This document shows, piece after piece, positions 38,708 to 50,024 of a DNA stretch of 64,000 bases (positions are counted from its first letter, which is position 1; every line of letters starts with the position of its first letter). This DNA comes from Caprella mutica (taxonomy: Eukaryota > Arthropoda > Malacostraca > Amphipoda > Caprellidae): assembly GCA_947561585.1 (NCBI GenBank), contig CANNZV010001458.1:62001-126000 (forward strand). Reading direction: 5' to 3'. Position numbers and translations under genes: made by a program. The notes under the pieces are model-generated. The model was not told the DNA's origin and made no database searches. It saw nothing but the letters and a program-made list of their open reading frames with translations.

Positions 38708-39441
38708 GGTAGCCGGTGAATTGCTCGAAAATAACTGCTCTAATGAATAATTACTCGGGAGAAATAATGCTTTTATGAATAATTGCTCGAACAACTAATT
38801 CTTGAAAGAACAATTGATCGAATGATGAATCGCTTAGTTAATAGAAAAACCAGTACAGCTGTTATTGATTACTAATTGGAAACAATATCCGTTAGGTGCA
38901 GCAAATCGAAGTGAATCCACTTCATCATTAACTGACTTTCGACAATTGTTCGAATGAAAAATTGCTCTAATAATCAAATTTCGTATAATCAAAAATTTAT
39001 AAAAGCAAGTGGCACAAATACCAGAAGAGGTTATGCTGAATGTCTATGTTACAACTGCTTCCTCCTGGGATCTGCAGTTCCCATAGCCCGGGTTACCAAA
39101 ACCTAACAATCCGAATCTAGCCCGATGAAAATTGTGCTACTCAAAACTGGTGCAATAATTCCTGTTTTTATAAAATTAAGAAAACAGGAAGAGTATATTA
39201 GATATAAAAACAGTAATTCAATGATTAATTGTAAATAGTGATGACAAAATTGAATAGTAATTACTAATTACTAATTAGAAAGTGACGGTAAGGTGAAGCT
39301 AATCAAAGTGATTTCACTACATGATTGACAGACTTTCTACAAATCAAACACTAAAATGTTTGATCATTCAAGGAGATGATCGTTGTTTTTGAGCAATTGT
39401 TCATTCGATAATTTTTTTTTTCAAGCAATTTATTTAGAACC
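38708..39441. mobile_element. Foldback element FB-D (copy of the FB-A family)
   Basis: The ends GGTAGCC (left) and, inverted, GGTTCTA (right) have 9-bp duplications GTGCAAATC/GTGCGAATC (38699-38707 and 39442-39450; one mismatch). Arm units are CAATTGCTCGAA-like. The interior matches FB-A in inverted orientation, for example 'agtggcacaaataccagaag' here against its complement near 6020. Confidence 0.78.
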
Positions 39442-39450
39442 GTGCGAATC

Positions 39451-40357
39451 ATCGTGATACAAGTTTTTTTTCTTTTCCAGTCATACAGCATCGCTGTCAT
39501 CACGTAATAGTATGAATTAATTAATATTAATTAATTATTACTGAACTATATACAAAATTAACTAAATATTACTACGAGAGGAATCGAAAAACAATCATTC
39601 ACCATAAATTAAAAGAATGAAGGTGGGAGTAAAAAACTATATAAAAAAACCTTTAAATATGTAAACTTTTAATCTCGAAATTAATATTTTTGATACCCCA
39701 GTTCCTCCATCCACTCTCCCCCATTTACAAATTTTTCCAATGATGTACTTAACATAACTTTGAAGTCAACATGTCTTTGGAATACACTTTTCATTTTGAT
39801 CCCTCTGTCCTTAAAGGTCCCTCCACTATTTTTTGTTATTACTCTATTCATTAGAACTAAGGTTACTGGTTATAAAACTGCAAACCATTTCAAATTTGGT
39901 TGTATAGTTTTATTATATGTAATTTAAGATTTTTCCGTTCTTTCTTCCATCCTCTGAATTTCAAGAAAAGAAAAAGATCCATTGGATCTGGTATCTAAAT
40001 ACCATTACCCTAAAAAACATTAGTTACCTAAAAATGAACCTATCTATATACCTGTAATTACCATTAAATTAACGATAAAACGTGATAAGTTGGAATGCAG
40101 CCTTGTTCTTTTAATGAATCTTAGAAAAAGTGGAAGTGGAATATGAATATTTCTTAAATAATTAATTATGAACAGAATACTTAATAAATTTCGTTTCTGT
40201 TAACTGTTATATAACCTTTGCTCTACAAATTTAAAGCAATTCCAGTTTTTTTAATTTAGAGTGGAGAGGACCTTTAAGATATCATAGTTTTCTTATTAAT
40301 TGTAGGGGAGGAGAGTGGGAAATTATTTCAACAATTCAAACAATATTTTGAATGAAC
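39451..40357. other. Intronic AT-rich sequence without recognised features
   Basis: No coding frame, repeat array or RNA gene seen. Confidence 0.5.
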
Positions 40358-40482
40358 TACAGGGTGGGGCGTAAGTTTGGAAGCAAATGAAAGTGCATAT
40401 TATAATCCAACGAAAAATATATTTAATAATTTACAGTTATGTATTATTACATAAGGGTTTTAATAATTCAAAAATCATAAAT

Positions 40483-41117
40483 TTATTCAAAATGTCCCCC
40501 CTTGTTTTTAATAACAGCCTCAAATCTCCTCCGAACTCCTCCTACTGCGGCACGCAACTGTTCTTGTGAAATTTCCTTCCAAGATCTCTGGAGCGAACGC
40601 TTTAAATCATCCACACTGCGATGGAATTTACCACAGGCCTTTGATCCAAGAATGGACCATACCGAAAAGTCCATAGGATTAACATCTGGGGAGCAGGGAG
40701 GCAACATTTCTTTGGACCAAAACCGTGGAAGATGGTCATGGCACCAGTTTTGAGTGACATTTGCAGTATGTGAAGTCGCACCGTCTTGCTGAAATGTCCA
40801 TAGAGTGTCATTACCGAAGTGATCCTTAGCTGACTCCAACATTGGCGTCAAAATATTCTCAATATAACATTTAGCATTGATTTTGGCGCCTTGTTCCACA
40901 AAAATTAAAGGAGATCTCCAAGTTTCTTAAACGGCGGCCCAGACCATTACTGAAGCAGGTTTCATGGTTCTGTGGACAGTTTTTTGGTTGTGTGGGATGT
41001 CTTTTGCACTTTTACCAATTATTCTGTCATTCCTCCGGTTGTGAGCCATTTTCACTGTGAAAATTTTTTCGTCAGACCAAACAATTTCACCAGCCGTGCA
41101 AGACTTCGATTCTCTCA
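40483..41117 (-). pseudogene. DD37D transposase, C-terminal catalytic part
   Basis: The minus strand reads the first catalytic block VWSDEKIFTV, then VMVWAAV followed by an in-frame TAA (40929-40927), then ETWRSPLIFVEQGAKI and FQQDGATSHTA, and CSPDVNPMDFSVW. The spacing from the second Asp (QQD) to the third (NPMD) is 37 residues and the third residue is Asp, which defines DD37D. The internal stop, and a further frame shift relative to the N-terminal half, make it inactive irrespective of the LTR insertion. Confidence 0.88.
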
Positions 41118-41122
41118 GAAGT
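41118..41122. repeat. Target site duplication of the Gypsy-class element
   Basis: GAAGT here and at 52051-52055, immediately outside the two LTRs. Confidence 0.9.
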
Positions 41123-41901
41123 TATTAATGCTTTTGGTTACTTATTGTCTTAAGTCATTAATATTTTAGGGTATATAATCAGACTACCCTCTTGGGTGTT
41201 ATTCACTATTTAGGAATTCTTATTTTGTTTGAGTAATTCTCTATAGTACTACTGGCAAGGAGTAATGAAACGCAATTCAATACACACTTATATTCACTAA
41301 GAAATGTTAGAGTACAGAATGTTGACAATTTAGTTCGCACAGAGTGACGGCGTACAGGCGACGATTGACTCGTACTAATTACGGGAGTCGTGGATATTTA
41401 CTGAACTCCCTATGAAGGGAACTTCCCCCTTTTATAAGGATACTTTCACCAAGTATCTAGGTGCGGGGAATTTGGAAATCGGAAGAGAAATTGTGTCGAG
41501 GTTGTTTTTAACTAAAATCAAATAATACAAAAAATGTATTTACTAATTTCGAGCTCTTGTTAAGGCTCACGTCTCTCCCATAACTGTCCGACAAATACAT
41601 TAAACTTAGTCAGTTTACGATCGTCTCTGCAGCCTTTCTAAATATCAGCTAGTTTTTTGTGCCTTTTTAGGAGTTGTTCCATTAGAGAATAAATATGCAT
41701 GTGTGCTTAAGGCAAAAACAGATATCCAATTTAGTCATGGTTTCAACAGATGGTTATTCGTTTTACAGATAAATAGTATACTCATGAAATACAATAATAA
41801 TAATTAAGTATATGTGTAATTTAATTACTGTAACTCTTCAAAGTAAACATATAAATGACATATCAAACTTTTCGTTTTTCTAGACCAATATACCGTTAAC
41901 A
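41123..41901 (-). repeat. 3' LTR (779 bp)
   Basis: Identical to 51272-52050 except T against A in 'tttagtca[t/a]ggtttc'. The ends TATTAATG...CGTTAACA form an imperfect 8-bp inverted repeat. On the minus strand the LTR starts TGTTAAC. Confidence 0.95.
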
Positions 41902-41914
41902 CTATCCCCCCCTT
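41902..41914 (-). promoter_or_regulatory. Polypurine tract for plus-strand priming
   Basis: The minus strand reads AAGGGGGGGATAG directly before the 3' LTR, preceded by an AG/T-rich tract. Its position and composition fix the element's orientation. Confidence 0.75.
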
Positions 41915-42691
41915 AAAAAAGAAAATTACAAAGTAATTTTCAACAGAAAAGCTAGTTTAACTAAGCCTAAACAAGCAAAGAAAAGTAAACTATGATCTAT
42001 CACAAAGTAATGTTAGTGAAAATATAAAAAAGCGTAAAAGAAAAAATAAAATAAAAAATTTCGAAAATGGGTTGATGTAGAGGTTGACGTGTCAGCTGTC
42101 ATCGGTCATCTGTGGTGAGGGTGGTCCCATCGTGTCAGCGACAGGAGGAACTGGCTCACAGGATTGTGTGGCAACCTTCATGGTGTGTGTAGGTATGTAT
42201 GTAGGCCCGCAAGTGCTGCACCGGGCGTAGCCACGACCTGGGGTGGCTGTCGTGTTGTAAACACTGCTCAGCAGTCCATGTGACCTTGGGTGCCAAAGGG
42301 TCCAATGGCTGGAAGGTAAGTGTTCATGGACCCAACCATCCTGCCATCATAGGTTGGTGCCACTCGACCATCAATGCCATCATCAATGCTAACGGAAGTT
42401 AGCGCCCATGTGGTGTTGAATTTTGGAGATAATAATAATACAGAATCAATTACTTATATATGATTAGGTGACAATTGGAAATACTAATGACCAGCGCGGA
42501 TCGAAGGTGCGTAAGACCAACAATTGTTGCTTCAACGTACTTCCATTGTCTTATTATCAACAATATATTCAACATAAAATAGAATTTTCATCCTTAAATG
42601 TAAACTAGAAATTAGGGTTAGTAATCTTACATTAAATCATACATGATTGCCAATTTGCATTAGATAGCAGGGAATCAACTTACAATATTAT

Positions 42692-42949
42692 TCATTTATA
42701 GGCTTTTAAGGGAATTTCTCTAATTTTATCACGCAACTGAGGTGAGGGCAGCGTTGAAGGAAGTGAGGGATAAATATTCATGGTGGTATTAGTTCCTACC
42801 GATTTCACCGAAGCTTCCGAATCATCTGAGTTATTAGAGGATCTGGAATCCTTGGAATGGTTTCGTTTCCTGATTCTTTTGATGGAAGAGTTTTTAACTT
42901 TCGTTCTCACTTTCCTGCCCTTCCGTCTTAGTCTATCGTTTATCGATGA
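42692..42949 (-). CDS. In-frame downstream extension of env (85 codons)
   Basis: The frame after the env stop TGA (42952-42950) stays open, in the same frame, for 85 codons to a stop at 42694-42692. The translation is strongly basic and Ser-rich, then Asp/Ser-rich, then Pro-rich (YPSLPSTLPSPQL), and would lengthen the cytoplasmic tail. Either this copy has a premature stop or the tail is made by readthrough. It has no ATG of its own near the start, which argues against a separate gene. Confidence 0.5.
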   Translation of the reverse strand, partial: SSINDRLRRKGRKVRTKVKNSSIKRIRKRNHSKDSRSSNNSDDSEASVKSVGTNTTMNIYPSLPSTLPSPQLRDKIREIPLKAYK

Positions 42950-44910
42950 TCAAGCGGAACTAAATCTGCTATGGGAGTTTTCGTTAATCTCTTTTTTTAG
43001 ATTCTGTAGTTTGTTCTGGATTCTACGAAAACTGCTCCTTAACGGTATTGTCAAAGAATCCCTTGGATTTAAGTTATTCCCTGATTCAATATCATCTGAA
43101 TGTTTAATGCGGTGATCTCTGAATTTCAAAACATATAATATTATAATGAGAATTAAATTTATCAGTACTAAAATGATTAAACTTCCTTGAGTTACGATTG
43201 AGTAAGTGTGAACCTCCTCTAGTGTGAGATTCATTTCATCAAATGGAATAACGAAAGGTTCGTCTGAGGGTAATTCATCTATCAGCTTCTTGATCGTTTT
43301 ATGTAAGGGAGTTGAATCATTTACTGAAAATATAGGTAAGTTCGTAATGTCAAACGGATTGGGTTTAGTAGTATTAGATACTAACTTAGTAATGTCAATC
43401 TCATGGGACAACCGTGCAGGCCATTCTACTCTATCAGTCATGATGTCACAATTTAATGGTAAGTAATGTAATCCAACTAAAGAGTCCCTAATGAGGCCTG
43501 TGGGGCATTGCAACTCTATTTGAGTAGATTCTGTTACGTACAACAGTCGTTTCTGGTGAGAATCTGATAGCAAGATCCCATTATTGACTCCCAAATCTCT
43601 AAAGCTGCATAATTCCATCATGTTTGTGGTATTCATCATAAATGATTCAAATTCACAAGAAGAATGTTTAAAACTCCATATGGGTTCATTTTGTCTTAAG
43701 ATGTGGGTTTTATCGTCAATAGAATGAATATTGTCTATGTCTGTGGTGACATAGTGTTCCTTGTCATACAGGAATATCTCCTTTAAGTTAGCTATTACTA
43801 GTTTGTCCGAATCTATCTTTATTGGATGGGGCATCAACGTGACGAGTTGATATTCATTCCTATGGAATAAAGGAATTAGTGATACAAAGTAATCTGAACC
43901 TAAGTTTTTAATTGTTATGAAAGGAATGATATCTTGGATGGTTCTACGATTTACCTTTGAAATGGGAAACACTAAATTTGGGTAAATTTTAGTCCCTTCC
44001 TCTACTACTGCCTTCACCGTCTCTATATCTAATAAATCTGAACTGATGGTTCCTGAACGTAATAATGTGAGTGAATTTTCTGCTATCCTTATTAGTAATA
44101 AAGAGTTCACGGCAGCCTGCTTTAGTTGTTCAAAGTTCCAACTAAGCATTTGTAACTTCTCTGAACCCTCCACTACCTTACTCAAATTATCTAAAATTAT
44201 TTTTATATCCTTAACCGATTTCTCCACTGATTTTGACAGTATATCAATCCGTTCATTTGTTATAGTAATTTTTTTGTTAATTTTATTTATGTTATTGTTC
44301 AAAGTGGATATTTCTTCGGTATGGTCAGATCCTCCAAAGAGTGATCCGAATATGGTACCACTTATACCCCCTACAGCCAATCCCGCCACAACTCCGAGAA
44401 AGGCTTCTGGATTGGTAGTATTTTCCAGATTGGTGGAAGGGCGAGCTGCTCCCAGGAAGTGAGCAAGGGAGCTAGTGGCTTGCTCTGGTGCTTCAAGTTT
44501 AGTCCATAATAAACTTAGTTGGTTTTGTAGTGTCTTATGATTATAATTAATTTCCTCATGGAGGTTTTCACACATTAGATTTCTCCCTAGATAAGATATT
44601 ATTTCAAGGTAAGTAGTTTCTAATCTGAATATAATAAAAGAAAGCCTACGCACAAAGTTTTGTCGACCCTTGGCCGACTGTAAAACTGTGGAGGCAAGTA
44701 GAGCTTTAATTGTGGTATGTGTGAAATGTAGATTTGATACTAGTTGATCACAGACACTCGAAATGAATGTCAACCTTATGGGTGATAACAAAAACGCACC
44801 TTCCATCCTTGCGGTGCCTTGCCAGGGGTGAATGGATATGGGGGGTGAGTCTGCTTCTAGAGCCAGGCAACCAGCCACCATCAAGAGCGGTACAATCCAC
44901 TTCACCGACA
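42950..44910 (-). CDS. env: Envelope-like glycoprotein (env)
   Basis: A frame of about 650 codons. Counting from the GTG at 44911: a signal peptide at about residues 3-20; a Gly-rich hydrophobic stretch at about 171-194 resembling a fusion segment; a predicted heptad-rich coil at about 198-250; a Cys-rich region further on; a transmembrane helix at about 573-595; then a basic tail. The layout suggests a class I-type fusion glycoprotein of the baculovirus F/errantivirus Env sort; that assignment is from architecture, not alignment. The frame has no upstream ATG and begins at a splice acceptor (CTTCCAG, AG at 44912-44911), so it is likely expressed from a spliced RNA, as in gypsy. I see no clear furin site before the hydrophobic segment. 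Confidence 0.75.
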
Positions 44911-45160
44911 CTGGAAGGTCAATTATTATTACAATTCATTCTTATAACTTATTATTATTACTTATACAATTCAAAACATTATTACAATAGGTTTACAACT
45001 ATTATCTATGCCTCACTCATCTTCGAGGTCTTAAGTTATAAGGTTTCTTATCCTTAGGTTGGTTGTTAGTAAGGTTAGTCTGGTTAGTATGGACACTCGT
45101 AGGAGTTTCCATTGAAATAGTTTGTTTTACAATCAATTTGTCAGGGTGAATTACAAAGGT

Positions 45161-48100
45161 TCAAGAAGAATTAATTTCTTGAATCGTAATCCGGTTTCCC
45201 TTCTTGTTTGTCACGACAAACGGTCCTGAGATGGGTAAGTCTAACTTTCTCATCTGGGTATGTTTGTCAAGACGTGCATACACTCGCGAACCAACTTCTA
45301 TGTCCTTTTCCTTTCGTTTAGAGTTAATTCTACTTGTGTATTTATCCTGTATTTGCGTCAGATGAACCTTACAATGATTTCTAACCTGTGTTATACGTTT
45401 CAACCTTACAGCTAGATCACTTTCACTATAGTCCAAACGAGGCTGAGTAAGTACTTCGGTAGGACTATCATAACCATATAACGCAAAGAAAGGAGATTCC
45501 CCTAAAGATGCATTGTAGGTATTATTGATTGTCAACTGAATAACCGGAAGTAGCTCATCCCAGTCCTGAGTGGCTAAGGTGTGACTGTAGGTACGTAAAA
45601 GTTTAGTCACTTCCCGGTTTATCCTCTCTGCTAAACCTTGTGACTCTGGGTGGTAAGGTACCACCTCCCGCTTAGAGATGTTGTAGAACTTACAAAACAA
45701 CTTTACCCGCTCACTTACAAACTCCTGCGCATTGTCACTTAGCAAAACTTCGAAGGACCCATAGTGGGCTATAACCCTTCTTAACGCGTCAATAATGCTG
45801 TCTGTTTCTTTATTAGGTAGAGGAATTATGATACTATATCTAGTGTAAAAATCTCTAAATACTAAAATGTATCTATTACCCTTTTCTGTTATTGGTAATG
45901 GTCCCAATATATCAGTACTTACAGATGCAAATGGTCGGTTAGGAATTGGATACATTCCAATTGGAATAGGTTTTGGTGAAGCTTTAGCCTGTAAACAGGG
46001 TACACATTTATCAATTAGCTCCTGTACGAGTTTACTCTCATGAAGATTGAAAAAGTTCTTCCTAAAGGTGAGCATTGTTCTATCATACCCTCTATGACCT
46101 GATGTGGTACTATCATGAATTATTCTAAAAGCCCTTTGCATCAGTGTGTCTGGAATGTATGGTACTAGATACCTGTCAACTAAGCTTCCCCTGGTAATGT
46201 TTCTTACTACAAACAAAATTCCACGTAATAACCGATAGTTTGCTAATTTCACGGTCCTTTCACTTGTTCGTGACATTAATTTCTTTTTAAGTGATTGGCA
46301 GTTCGCGTCTGACGTTTGCAATTTCCTGAGTTCCTCTTCTGTCCAATCTACTTTTCTAGGGATATAGGACTGTAATGGTTCTTCTGATTCTTCCTCCTTA
46401 TGTTCTTGTTCAGTTACCTCATTGATTTTTTCTCCAAGCTTATCATCTAGTTCCTGTGGAAATTCTTCACAATTGTCTTGTATGTCCACCATTCGGGACA
46501 GAAAGTCCGCGAACAAGTTCTTCTTTCCAGGTAAATATTTTAGATTTATTTGGTATTCTTGCACCAGCAGAGCCCACCTTGTGATTGCAGCATCTTTAGT
46601 AGTTTTATTCATTATTCCTAGCAAAGGTAAATGGTCCGTGTACACGGTCACCTTATAGTGTAGGATGAGATGCCTGAACTGCTCTAGTGCGAAAATTAAA
46701 CTTAACATCTCTCTCTTCGTGGCCGAGTAGTTCCTTTGGGTCTCACTCAGGCACTTACTGACATATGACAATGGGTGTAATACCCCGTCTATTTCTTGCA
46801 TCAAGGCTGAGCCCAGGCCCACTAGGGATGCATCCGTGTGGATGAAGAATTCCTTAGAGAAATCCGGGATCTTTAAGATTGGGCTGTTGCACAGTTTCGC
46901 CTTTAGAGTATCTACAGCCTCCTTCTTCTTTTCATCCCATTCGAATTTTACGCCTTTTCTGAGAAGTTGATACAATGGATCAGCTATACCTGAAAAGTTG
47001 CGGACAAAGATGCGGAAGTAATTGCAGGCTCCTAGAAAAGCCTGCAATTCTTTCTTTCTCGTGGGATATGGTAGTTTCCGGACTGCCTTGATCCGGTCCT
47101 CATCCATCCTTAGTCCATGTTCGTCCACCGTATATCCCAAGAACTTCACGGATGAAGTGAAGAACCGACATTTGGTGATCTTTATTTTGAGGTTGGCCTC
47201 CTGTAGCTTCTCCAACACTGTCTTGATCTTGTCTAGGTGGGTTTCTTTGGTGGCCGCAAAGATGATGATGTCATCCATATATGACAAGGCATGCGTTCCT
47301 AAGATGTCGTAGAGTACTTCGTTGATTACCCTACTAAAATACCCTGGTGCCGAGGAGAGCCCAAATGGTACCCTCCGGAACTCATACTTTGAATTTCTTA
47401 CCGTGAACGCGGTTTTGTGGCAATCCTCTGCCTTAATCTCGCATTGATGGTATGCCGAGATTAGATCTAAATTAGAGATGACTTTCGTTTCTTGCAGCGA
47501 GTTAAGGAGGTCCGCTATCTTGGGAATAGGAAATGTTATCGGTTCCGTTATCTTATTTAAACATCTAAAATCTATACAGGGCCTTATTCCACCACCGGGC
47601 TTAGGTACGATTATAAGAGGGGCATTGAAGTTGGAGGAGGACTTCCTTATAACCCCTTGTTCCAACAATTTTTTAATTTCTACATCTAAGGGTCCTTGCC
47701 TGGCGTGCGGGATCCGATATGGCGGCTTGTTGATTATTCTGTCTTCTTTCAGAGTAATTTCAAGCGGCTGTCCTCTGTAATTCCCGAGCGGTTCTCCTTT
47801 CAACCAACATACCTGCCTATACGTATTAAGGAGTGTCATCACTTTCCCTTTCATTTCTTCATCCCCACAGGTTACATCTTCCCACTGCACTGGTGGCAGT
47901 GTTTCTGGTTCTTCGTGTTCCTTCACTGATGAACTATTTGCGGTGATGCTGTGGATATTTTTCATCTTTGCTTTTTCTGCTAGGCACAATATTGTACCTT
48001 GGCTGAGGGTTACATCCTTATCACTTGCGTTAGTTATACTGACCGTTATTTTCCCGTCAGTTACCCTCGTGATTGCGTTCGAGGTTAATAACCCGAACCG

Positions 48101-48778
48101 CGGTTCTCCGTGATGAATAATTAAATCTTCGTTTTCCTTGATCTTCTTATTGGCAATTTTCACCTGAATGGTGTTCACTGAATTCTTAGCTACCGTGAGT
48201 TCCTCTTTCAGGTGTATACTCACGTTACTCACCTTTCTCTGTCGACCAGTATCATTTTCCGCTTCTTTTCTTATCCTTGGATCGTTTTCTTCTTCGTTTT
48301 TATCGAGCGTTTCCTTTCCCTGCTCTTCTTCCAATACGGTTATTCTTGAGTTTACCGGTACCTTATTATATAATTTCTTGGACTGAATGATCATGGTTAC
48401 GGTTTCTTCAGCATTTCTTTCACTTACTGATTTGTTGTCTATGAACTGTAATTCTTGTTGAGGAAAGTTTACTATAGCATGCTTAAGGATATTCATGCCC
48501 AATAGGACTTGTACACTTCCCTTATTTAATTCTTTGAAGACCAAAAAGTCCCCTTTTATTTTGCCATTTAGCGTTTCTATTGACATCACCACCTTTCCTA
48601 TTATTGGAATTAGGTTTCCTTGCGCGTCGTACACCCGTTTGTTTTGCGTTTCTATTTTCCCTTGCTCCCCTAAATTTACTATAATATTTTCAGCTACTAG
48701 GGAGACGCTAGCTCCACTATCGACTAGGGCGCTTAGTTCTTCAGTCTTATTTATACCGATAAGCTGAACTTTTATCAT
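45161..48778 (-). CDS. pol: Pol polyprotein: protease, reverse transcriptase, RNase H, integrase
   Basis: 1,205 codons from the first ATG. The aspartic protease motif ALVDSGAS is at about residue 17-24. RT has CIDFRCLNK and the active-site SYMDD (about 499-503). RNase H starts with FIHTDASLVGLGSAL, and the integrase zinc finger lies in HDSTTSGHRGYDRT...CVPCLQAK. The DDE core has STDILGPLP, LSDNAQEF and ESQGLAERINRE, and a GPF-type motif (SGPFVV) is near the C-terminus. There are no internal stops. The frame is open upstream of the ATG to a TGA at 48832-48830 and is in phase with the distal gag zinc-knuckle frame, so the protease probably starts as part of a Gag-Pol fusion rather than at this ATG. 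Confidence 0.93.
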   Translation of the reverse strand: MIKVQLIGINKTEELSALVDSGASVSLVAENIIVNLGEQGKIETQNKRVYDAQGNLIPIIGKVVMSIETLNGKIKGDFLVFKELNKGSVQVLLGMNILKHAIVNFPQQELQFIDNKSVSERNAEETVTMIIQSKKLYNKVPVNSRITVLEEEQGKETLDKNEEENDPRIRKEAENDTGRQRKVSNVSIHLKEELTVAKNSVNTIQVKIANKKIKENEDLIIHHGEPRFGLLTSNAITRVTDGKITVSITNASDKDVTLSQGTILCLAEKAKMKNIHSITANSSSVKEHEEPETLPPVQWEDVTCGDEEMKGKVMTLLNTYRQVCWLKGEPLGNYRGQPLEITLKEDRIINKPPYRIPHARQGPLDVEIKKLLEQGVIRKSSSNFNAPLIIVPKPGGGIRPCIDFRCLNKITEPITFPIPKIADLLNSLQETKVISNLDLISAYHQCEIKAEDCHKTAFTVRNSKYEFRRVPFGLSSAPGYFSRVINEVLYDILGTHALSYMDDIIIFAATKETHLDKIKTVLEKLQEANLKIKITKCRFFTSSVKFLGYTVDEHGLRMDEDRIKAVRKLPYPTRKKELQAFLGACNYFRIFVRNFSGIADPLYQLLRKGVKFEWDEKKKEAVDTLKAKLCNSPILKIPDFSKEFFIHTDASLVGLGSALMQEIDGVLHPLSYVSKCLSETQRNYSATKREMLSLIFALEQFRHLILHYKVTVYTDHLPLLGIMNKTTKDAAITRWALLVQEYQINLKYLPGKKNLFADFLSRMVDIQDNCEEFPQELDDKLGEKINEVTEQEHKEEESEEPLQSYIPRKVDWTEEELRKLQTSDANCQSLKKKLMSRTSERTVKLANYRLLRGILFVVRNITRGSLVDRYLVPYIPDTLMQRAFRIIHDSTTSGHRGYDRTMLTFRKNFFNLHESKLVQELIDKCVPCLQAKASPKPIPIGMYPIPNRPFASVSTDILGPLPITEKGNRYILVFRDFYTRYSIIIPLPNKETDSIIDALRRVIAHYGSFEVLLSDNAQEFVSERVKLFCKFYNISKREVVPYHPESQGLAERINREVTKLLRTYSHTLATQDWDELLPVIQLTINNTYNASLGESPFFALYGYDSPTEVLTQPRLDYSESDLAVRLKRITQVRNHCKVHLTQIQDKYTSRINSKRKEKDIEVGSRVYARLDKHTQMRKLDLPISGPFVVTNKKGNRITIQEINSS

Positions 48779-48829
48779 GGGAATCTTAAGTCTATTCTCT
48801 ATCTCTGTAGTATTGGATAAACTAACTAG

Positions 48830-48832
48830 TCA
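48830..48832 (-). promoter_or_regulatory. Probable leaky stop between gag and pol (UGA CUA)
   Basis: On the minus strand the distal gag frame ends GAA TGA CTA GTT, and pol continues in the same frame. UGA followed by CUA is the well-known efficient readthrough context of several RNA viruses and some animal genes. Confidence 0.55.
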
Positions 48833-50024
48833 TTCTGAATCTTCTTCCTTTCGTTCGTAGTAGTAATCCGGTGTATCTTCTTCGGATTGTTCTTCCAGGT
48901 GATGTACCTGATCTCCTCTCCTATAGTCGTTATCGGAGTATTTTTGTTTATTCTCAAGTTTGACCCTGCAGTTAATCTTGGTGTGTCCGCGCCTTTTACA
49001 CCTGCTGCACGGGTTTCGACAGTTTCTGTCTTGGTGTCCGTTCTTCTCGCAGTTTGTACAATATGGTAGTATTATGACCCTTGCAGTTTTTAGTATTATG
49101 ACCCTTAAGTCTGCAATAGGAGCAATAATCTTTTTCTTTGGGGCATTCCTTCGCGAAGTGACCTTGTCGACCGCACGCGTAGCATTTCTTTTCCATCCTT
49201 GCTGGTCTCGTTTGCTCGGTTTGGAGTGCGTAAAGGACTTCCGGTTGCATGTTCTTCTTCTTTGCGGCTGTTTCCACTGTCATGGCGTGTGCCTTCTTGA
49301 CACAATTTATGGCGTGTGCCGTTATTCTCGTTGATCTCTTATCCGGTGTAGACTTAGATGACCTTGTCAATTGCTTGTAGACATCCTCTTGTAGACCGTT
49401 CACTATGAACAAATGCAGCAACATATTCTGCAAAACATCTGCTAAACAAATCGGATTCCTACCTGGTCCTGCATCTCCTGCTCCAATTTCTCCTCTGGCA
49501 ATCCCATCAACAGCGGCTGGACCTACCGCAATATCTTGCGTTAGAGGATCCTGTAGGTAGCATCCTGCTCCAATCCGGAGGGCTCTCATATCGTTTCTCC
49601 CCAGATAGGCGTCTACTAAGGCACGGGTTTGCGCTTCTAGCTTCGGCAGATCATTTTCAGGATTGGAGATGTCGTTACGGAGCAGACCGCGTGCCGCTAC
49701 ACGGAACTCCGACCGCTCAAACTGGGGATATATTTCCAGGAGGTCCTGACAGACCTCTTCATAAGAGATCTGGCGTCCCGCGTAATTTGCCATTTGAATT
49801 GCCGCATCGCCCCTTTGAGGATCTATACGACTATTAAGAAGCCTAATCTTGGCCGCATCATCGGTGATGCGGTTTGCGTGGATGTGCGCATCTATGTGAC
49901 GCAAGAATGACCGCACATCCACTTCCCGACTACCTAATCCCGCTCCATCGCTAGCAGTTAACTTCCCGCAGAAAAGGGGTAAGTTATCCAGCACCGTGAT
50001 GGAGCGCTGTTCTGTGGCGGACAT
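48833..50024 (-). CDS. gag: Gag with CCHC zinc knuckles, frame-shifted in this copy
   Basis: The ATG at 50024 starts a 342-codon frame that stops at 48998-48996. It contains two zinc knuckles near its end (CYACGRQGHFAKEC and CSYCRLKGHNTKNC). Just after the second, a 16-bp segment (49091-49106) is repeated at 49067-49082; 16 is not a multiple of 3. Beyond it, another frame, the same as pol's, holds two more knuckles of C-x2-C-x4-H-x4-C form and an acidic, Tyr-rich tail ending at the TGA 48832-48830. So the ancestral gag probably had four knuckles and this copy's gag is shifted by the duplication. A programmed frameshift is the alternative. Confidence 0.85.

Noticed and set aside
44046..44462. 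Plus-strand 138-codon frame
   Set aside because: Antisense of env; composition mirrors the opposite strand.
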